A stretch of 8,762 nt of DNA, from assembly GCA_017883355.1 (NCBI GenBank), contig JADGNS010000134.1:1-8762 (forward strand). The letters run 5' to 3'. Within the stretch, counting starts at the first letter, position 1; each line of letters opens with the position of its first letter. Positions 5,851 through 8,762 of this stretch are shown piece by piece. The notes under the pieces were generated by a model that worked only from the letters and a program-made list of their open reading frames with translations, was not told the DNA's origin and searched no databases. Position numbers and translations under genes: made by a program. The stretch comes from Candidatus Solibacter sp. GTDB taxonomy: Bacteria; Acidobacteriota; Terriglobia; Bryobacterales; Bryobacteraceae.

Positions 5851-7251
5851 TTATGTCACCGCCTGGGCGGAGCGGCCTCGGATGCAGCGGCCGATGCCGG
5901 AATAATCGAAGCCGGCGGCCAGGGCAGTCTCGGGCACGAAGAAGTTGCGGCCGTCGATCAGGATCGGGCTGGCCATGAGGTGGGCCAGAGCGGCCATGTC
6001 GAGATCGTAAAACTCGCGCCACTCGGTGACCAGCACGAGGGCATCGGCATCGGTGGCCAGTTCCGGCGCGCTGTCGCAGTAGCGTATTTTGAGGTCGGGA
6101 CGCTGCAGGCGGCAGGCGGCATTGGCAACGGGATCGTAGGCTTTGACGCGGGCGCCCATCTGGATGAGGCGCTCGGCGATATGCAGGGCGGGCGCGTCGC
6201 GCAGGTCGTCGGTGTCGGGTTTGAAGGCGAGGCCGAGCAGGCCGATGGTGCGGCCCTTGAGGATGTAGAGCTTTTCCTGGAGCTTCTGAATGACCATCTG
6301 GCGCTGGGCGGCGTTGACGTCAAGGGCGGCCTGGAGGAGTTTGCTGGAATAGCCGTACTCGCGGGCGGTGTGGAGCAGCGACTGAATGTCCTTGCCGAAA
6401 CAACTTCCGCCCCAGCCGACGCCGGGATTGAGGAACTTGGCGCCAATGCGGGAATCGAGGCCGATGCCGGCCATGACTTCGGGGCCCTCGGCGCCGACGC
6501 GCTCGCAGATGTTGGCGATCTCGTTGGCGAAGCCGATTTTCATGGCCAGAAACGCGTTGGCGGCGTACTTGATCATTTCGGCGCTGGTCAGGGAAGTAGC
6601 CAGCAGCGGCACGGAGATCATGGAGGACGGGCGCGGAACGCCGGGCGGGGGAATGAAGACCTGGGCGACCAGCGGTTCGTAGAGTTGGCGCATGACGGCG
6701 AGCGTGGCGGCGTCGCCGCCCACCACGATGCGGTCGGGGTAAAGCGAGTCGGACACGGCCGAGCCTTCGCGCAGAAACTCGGGGTTGCTGGCGACGCCGA
6801 AGCGGATGCGGCCGCCGGGGTGCTGGTCGTTGAGACCCTCGCGGACCAGGGTTTCGACGAGGTTGCCGGAGCCCACGGGTACGGTGGATTTATTAACGAT
6901 GACGCGAAAGCGCGAACCATCCATGGCGGCGCCGATGCTCTTGGCGGCGGCTTCCAGGTAGATGAGGTTGGCTTCCCCGGAGGGCAGCGGCGGCGTGCCG
7001 ACCGCGATAAAGACGACATCGCTAGAGCGCACGGCGGCGGCTAGTCCGGTAGTGAATTCGAGGCCGCCGCGAGTAGCCGCGAGCGCCACCAACTGCTCCA
7101 GTTGCGGCTCGTAGATGGGAGATTCGCCGCGCTGCAGGCGGGCGATTTTGGCGGCATCGGTATCCACGCAGGTCACGTGGTGGCCCAGGTAGGCCAAGCA
7201 GGCGCCGGTGACCGTGCCAACGTATCCGGTCCCGATTACGGTAACTTCCAT
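5851..7251 (-). CDS. ugd: UDP-glucose 6-dehydrogenase
   Basis: Ugd oxidises UDP-glucose with two NAD+ to UDP-glucuronate, a precursor for exopolysaccharide, lipopolysaccharide and other envelope sugars; it acts in the cytoplasm. The 466-residue product has the NAD-binding GTGYVG (7-12), IAVGTPP (82-88), NKSTVPVGSG (120-129) and NPEFLREGSA (156-165). It also has SAEMIKYAANAFLA (223-236) with the catalytic-site lysine and asparagine, and GWGGSCFGKD (279-288) with the thiohemiacetal-forming Cys284. The C-terminal domain has LGLAFKPDTDDLRDAPA (339-355) and ends with DGRNFF. A Pro-rich segment, IPPPGVPRPSSMISV (200-214), is longer than in many relatives. I chose the ATG at 7251 because the Rossmann strand starts right after it; the frame is open farther upstream without coding character. 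The ribosome site is weak (GAGGGG 13 bases upstream). The gene is divergent from the response regulator. Confidence 0.95.
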   Translation of the reverse strand: MEVTVIGTGYVGTVTGACLAYLGHHVTCVDTDAAKIARLQRGESPIYEPQLEQLVALAATRGGLEFTTGLAAAVRSSDVVFIAVGTPPLPSGEANLIYLEAAAKSIGAAMDGSRFRVIVNKSTVPVGSGNLVETLVREGLNDQHPGGRIRFGVASNPEFLREGSAVSDSLYPDRIVVGGDAATLAVMRQLYEPLVAQVFIPPPGVPRPSSMISVPLLATSLTSAEMIKYAANAFLAMKIGFANEIANICERVGAEGPEVMAGIGLDSRIGAKFLNPGVGWGGSCFGKDIQSLLHTAREYGYSSKLLQAALDVNAAQRQMVIQKLQEKLYILKGRTIGLLGLAFKPDTDDLRDAPALHIAERLIQMGARVKAYDPVANAACRLQRPDLKIRYCDSAPELATDADALVLVTEWREFYDLDMAALAHLMASPILIDGRNFFVPETALAAGFDYSGIGRCIRGRSAQAVT

Positions 7252-7259
7252 GGGAGTCA

Positions 7260-7269
7260 AGGGGCCCCT
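7260..7269. promoter_or_regulatory. 10-bp perfect palindrome in the ugd leader
   Basis: AGGGGCCCCT is perfectly self-complementary and lies just upstream of the ugd start codon on the minus strand. It includes most of the only purine-rich stretch that could serve as a ribosome site (GAGGGG). It could be a protein-binding dyad, could pair between or within transcripts, or could be chance in GC-rich DNA. Confidence 0.25.
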
Positions 7270-7284
7270 CAACCCCGTCCGTTG

Positions 7285-7290
7285 AGTATA
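7285..7290 (-). promoter_or_regulatory. Candidate -10 hexamer TATACT for ugd
   Basis: On the minus strand TATACT matches the -10 consensus at five of six positions and would give a ugd leader of about 27 bases. No convincing -35 lies at the normal distance. It stands back to back with the plus-strand candidate at 7314-7319, separated by 23 bases that include an alternating GC tract (7295-7303). Confidence 0.4.
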
Positions 7291-7313
7291 ACAAGCGCGC
7301 GCGTGGGATCGGA

Positions 7314-7319
7314 TACAAT
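7314..7319 (+). promoter_or_regulatory. Candidate -10 hexamer TACAAT for the response regulator
   Basis: TACAAT is one mismatch from consensus. If used, transcription would start near 7325-7326, within a few bases of the AGGAG ribosome site (7321-7325) and of an in-frame GTG at 7325. Either that GTG starts a leaderless message or a different upstream promoter supplies the leader. No clear -35 is visible. Confidence 0.35.
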
Positions 7320-7333
7320 CAGGAGTGCCCACA

Positions 7334-8008
7334 ATGCAGACGATTCTCGTGATCGACGATGATGAAAGCCTGCGCGACACGATTGGGGTGATGTTGGAAC
7401 AGGAGGGCTTTCGTGCGGTGCAGGCCGGAGATGGGCGCGAAGGCTTCGAGATGGCGCTTTCGCTGAAGCCCGACCTGGTGCTGGTGGATTTGCGCCTGCC
7501 GCGGATGAGCGGCACGGAGATCTGCAAGCAGTTGCGGGCCGCGCGCGTGGCCACCCCGATTATCGTGCTGAGCGCAGTGGGCGATGAAATCGACAAGGTG
7601 CTGCTGCTGGAAATGGGCGCGGACGATTACGTGGTGAAGCCGTTTGGCACGCGCGAACTGATGGCGCGCATCCGGGCGGTGCTGCGGCGAGCCAGTGGCG
7701 ACGCGCGCAAGGTGATCCACTTCGCGGACGTGGAGGTGGACTTCGAGCGCCGCATCGTGAAGCGCAAGGGCGAAGATCTCAAGCTGACGCCGGCGGAATA
7801 CAATCTGCTGACGTATTTCCTGCACAATCCGGACCGTCCGCTGACGCGCGACATGATTCTGAATTCGGTTTGGGGATACGAGTTCTTCCCGAACACGCGG
7901 ACGGTGGATGCGCACGTGGTGAAGTTGCGGCAAAAGCTGGAACCGGACAGCAACTCGCCCCGTCATTTTCTAACGGTGCATGGGGTTGGATACCGTTTCG
8001 TGCCGTGA
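7334..8008 (+). CDS. OmpR/PhoB-family response regulator
   Basis: This is a two-domain, phosphorylation-dependent DNA-binding regulator of 224 residues from the ATG at 7334. The receiver domain (1-115) has the acidic pocket IDDDE (7-11), phospho-acceptor Asp52 in LVLVDLRLP, the switch residue Ser80 in IIVLSA and the conserved Lys102 in DDYVVKPF. The winged-helix domain (about 125-224) carries LTPAEYNLLTYF, the recognition-helix region RTVDAHVVKLRQKLE and the closing wing HFLTVHGVGYRFVP. All signalling residues are present, so it should be a conventional phospho-switch. I chose the ATG because AGGAG (7321-7325) lies 8 bases upstream; an in-frame GTG at 7325 would add three residues. No sensor kinase is in the window. 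Being divergent from ugd, it may regulate that gene or itself, which is inference from position only. Confidence 0.93.
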   Translation: MQTILVIDDDESLRDTIGVMLEQEGFRAVQAGDGREGFEMALSLKPDLVLVDLRLPRMSGTEICKQLRAARVATPIIVLSAVGDEIDKVLLLEMGADDYVVKPFGTRELMARIRAVLRRASGDARKVIHFADVEVDFERRIVKRKGEDLKLTPAEYNLLTYFLHNPDRPLTRDMILNSVWGYEFFPNTRTVDAHVVKLRQKLEPDSNSPRHFLTVHGVGYRFVP

Positions 8009-8120
8009 GTGGGGCGCGAGTTGCCCGCGGATGCCCAAGGCGAAGCGTTATGCCACTGAATTTACAGGTTTCACCCTATAGAACGAGTCCGTACGGGTCG
8101 GGATTAGAGACAATAGCAGA

Positions 8121-8504
8121 ATGCCTGACGTCCTGATTGTAGAGGACTCCGAAAGCAACGCGGTGATGCTGGAGATCGCGTTTCTGGGAATTCCCGGTGT
8201 GAGCGTGCGGATGGCCCCGACGGCGGCGGAGGCGTTGCGCATTCTGGATGGCGGTTCGGGGGCGGTCTGGGCGATGGTGACCGACCTGAACATGCCGCGG
8301 ATGGATGGGTACGAGTTGATCCGCCGTGTGCGGGCGGACCAAAGGCTCTCGGGTATGCCTATTATCGTAGTCAGCGCCGATACCGACCCGGCAACTCCGC
8401 AGCGGGTTGCGGCGTTGGGGGTAGAGGCGTTTTTCCCGAAACCGTTTTCGCCGGCGTTGGTGCGCCGGAAACTGGAGCAACTACTCGATGGCAGGACGCA
8501 CTAG
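8121..8504 (+). CDS. Single-domain CheY-like response regulator
   Basis: This is a 127-residue stand-alone receiver with no output domain. It shows the acidic pocket VEDSE (7-11), phospho-acceptor Asp55 in MVTDLNMPRMDG, the switch serine Ser85 in IIVVSADTD and Lys107 in FFPKPFS. It should take phosphate from a histidine kinase or phosphotransfer protein and signal by protein contact. No kinase, chemotaxis or diguanylate cyclase gene is in view. The ATG at 8121 has no Shine-Dalgarno sequence; GACAAT, a -10-like hexamer, ends 6 bases upstream. It follows the OmpR-type regulator after 112 bases, a gap that also holds an 8-bp palindrome at 8089-8096. Its 3' end overlaps the next gene by 17 bases, which suggests co-expression with that exported protein. 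Confidence 0.9.
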   Translation: MPDVLIVEDSESNAVMLEIAFLGIPGVSVRMAPTAAEALRILDGGSGAVWAMVTDLNMPRMDGYELIRRVRADQRLSGMPIIVVSADTDPATPQRVAALGVEAFFPKPFSPALVRRKLEQLLDGRTH

Positions 8505-8762
8505 TTTGATCTGCCTGGCGCTTTGCCTGGCGCCGACACCCCTGTGCGCGCAGACGGCGCCAGACTTGGCCAGAATTCTACAGCGACTGGACCGGTTGGA
8601 AGAGGAAAATCGCGCCCTCTCCGAACAGGTACGCTCGTTGCAGGCGCAATTGGGGACGCCCGCGCCGCCGCCCCCCACGGTGGAGGATCGGCTGGACATC
8701 CAGCAGCAGCGCATCGAAGAGCAGGCGCAGACCAAAGTGGAGGCGTCGCAGAAGTTTGCCAT
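8488..8762 (+). CDS. Exported coiled-coil protein, probable outer-membrane porin-like (N-terminal part only)
   Basis: The gene runs off the window after 91 codons. It begins with a signal peptide (positive GR, hydrophobic LICLALCLAP, likely cleavage after A21 in CA/QTAP). A coiled coil follows at about residues 26-53 (RILQRLDRLEEENRALSEQ), then a proline run of five residues and a second helical segment (IQQQRIEEQAQTKVEAS). This order of signal peptide, coiled coil, proline linker and helix is common at the N terminus of trimeric porin-like barrels and acidobacterial envelope proteins. The expected barrel lies outside the window, so the family remains unproven. GGAG (8474-8477) lies 10 bases upstream of the ATG at 8488. 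The start is inside the receiver gene and overlaps its last 17 bases in another frame, implying translational coupling. Confidence 0.7.
   Translation, partial: MAGRTSLICLALCLAPTPLCAQTAPDLARILQRLDRLEEENRALSEQVRSLQAQLGTPAPPPPTVEDRLDIQQQRIEEQAQTKVEASQKFA

Noticed and set aside
5800..7044. A 414-codon open frame on the plus strand opposite ugd
   Set aside because: It is antisense to a clearly conserved enzyme, has low-complexity composition and shows no recognisable domain.
7252..7596. N-terminal extension of the ugd frame by 115 codons
   Set aside because: The Rossmann motif begins at the ATG at 7251, and the extension lies antisense to the response regulator receiver domain.

Overview
The window is GC-rich bacterial chromosome with tightly packed genes. 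Several features suggest an Acidobacteriota member of the Solibacter/Bryobacter type: the gene mix, the small signal-peptide beta-barrel protein, the coiled-coil zinc-ribbon protein, and a coiled-coil envelope protein whose visible end resembles barrel proteins I associate with that group. This placement is inferred from remembered family resemblance, not from a search. I see no rRNA, tRNA, CRISPR array, insertion sequence or phage gene. No gap without a gene exceeds about 200 bases.

Layout. (1) Plus strand, 116-3774: thiamine-monophosphate kinase (thiL), an O-methyltransferase of the acetylserotonin/hydroxyneurosporene type overlapping it by 4 bases, a PfkB-family sugar-phosphate kinase starting at TTG, and a coiled-coil zinc-ribbon protein. 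(2) A hairpin at 3796-3823 separates this run from convergent genes. (3) Minus strand, 7251-3829, in transcription order: UDP-glucose 6-dehydrogenase (ugd); a 196-base gap holding a long imperfect palindrome; a small Rieske ferredoxin; mutM (formamidopyrimidine-DNA glycosylase), starting directly after the ferredoxin stop codon; and a small outer-membrane barrel protein. (4) Plus strand from 7334: an OmpR/PhoB-type response regulator divergent from ugd, a stand-alone CheY-like receiver, and the start of an exported coiled-coil protein that runs off the window.

The genes do not form one obvious pathway. Thiamine cofactor synthesis, sugar-phosphate phosphorylation, UDP-glucuronate supply, oxidised-base repair and two-component signalling sit side by side. 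The tightest couplings are thiL/methyltransferase (ATGA overlap), ferredoxin/mutM (TAAATG junction) and receiver/exported protein (17-base overlap). Two response regulators occur with no histidine kinase in view.

I found no convincing new multi-gene system. The observations most worth checking are the roughly 70-base palindrome at 5752-5821, a recurring -10-like hexamer just upstream of start codons that lack a Shine-Dalgarno sequence (possible leaderless transcripts), the compact divergent promoter between ugd and the response regulator, and a MerR-operator-like dyad ahead of thiL.
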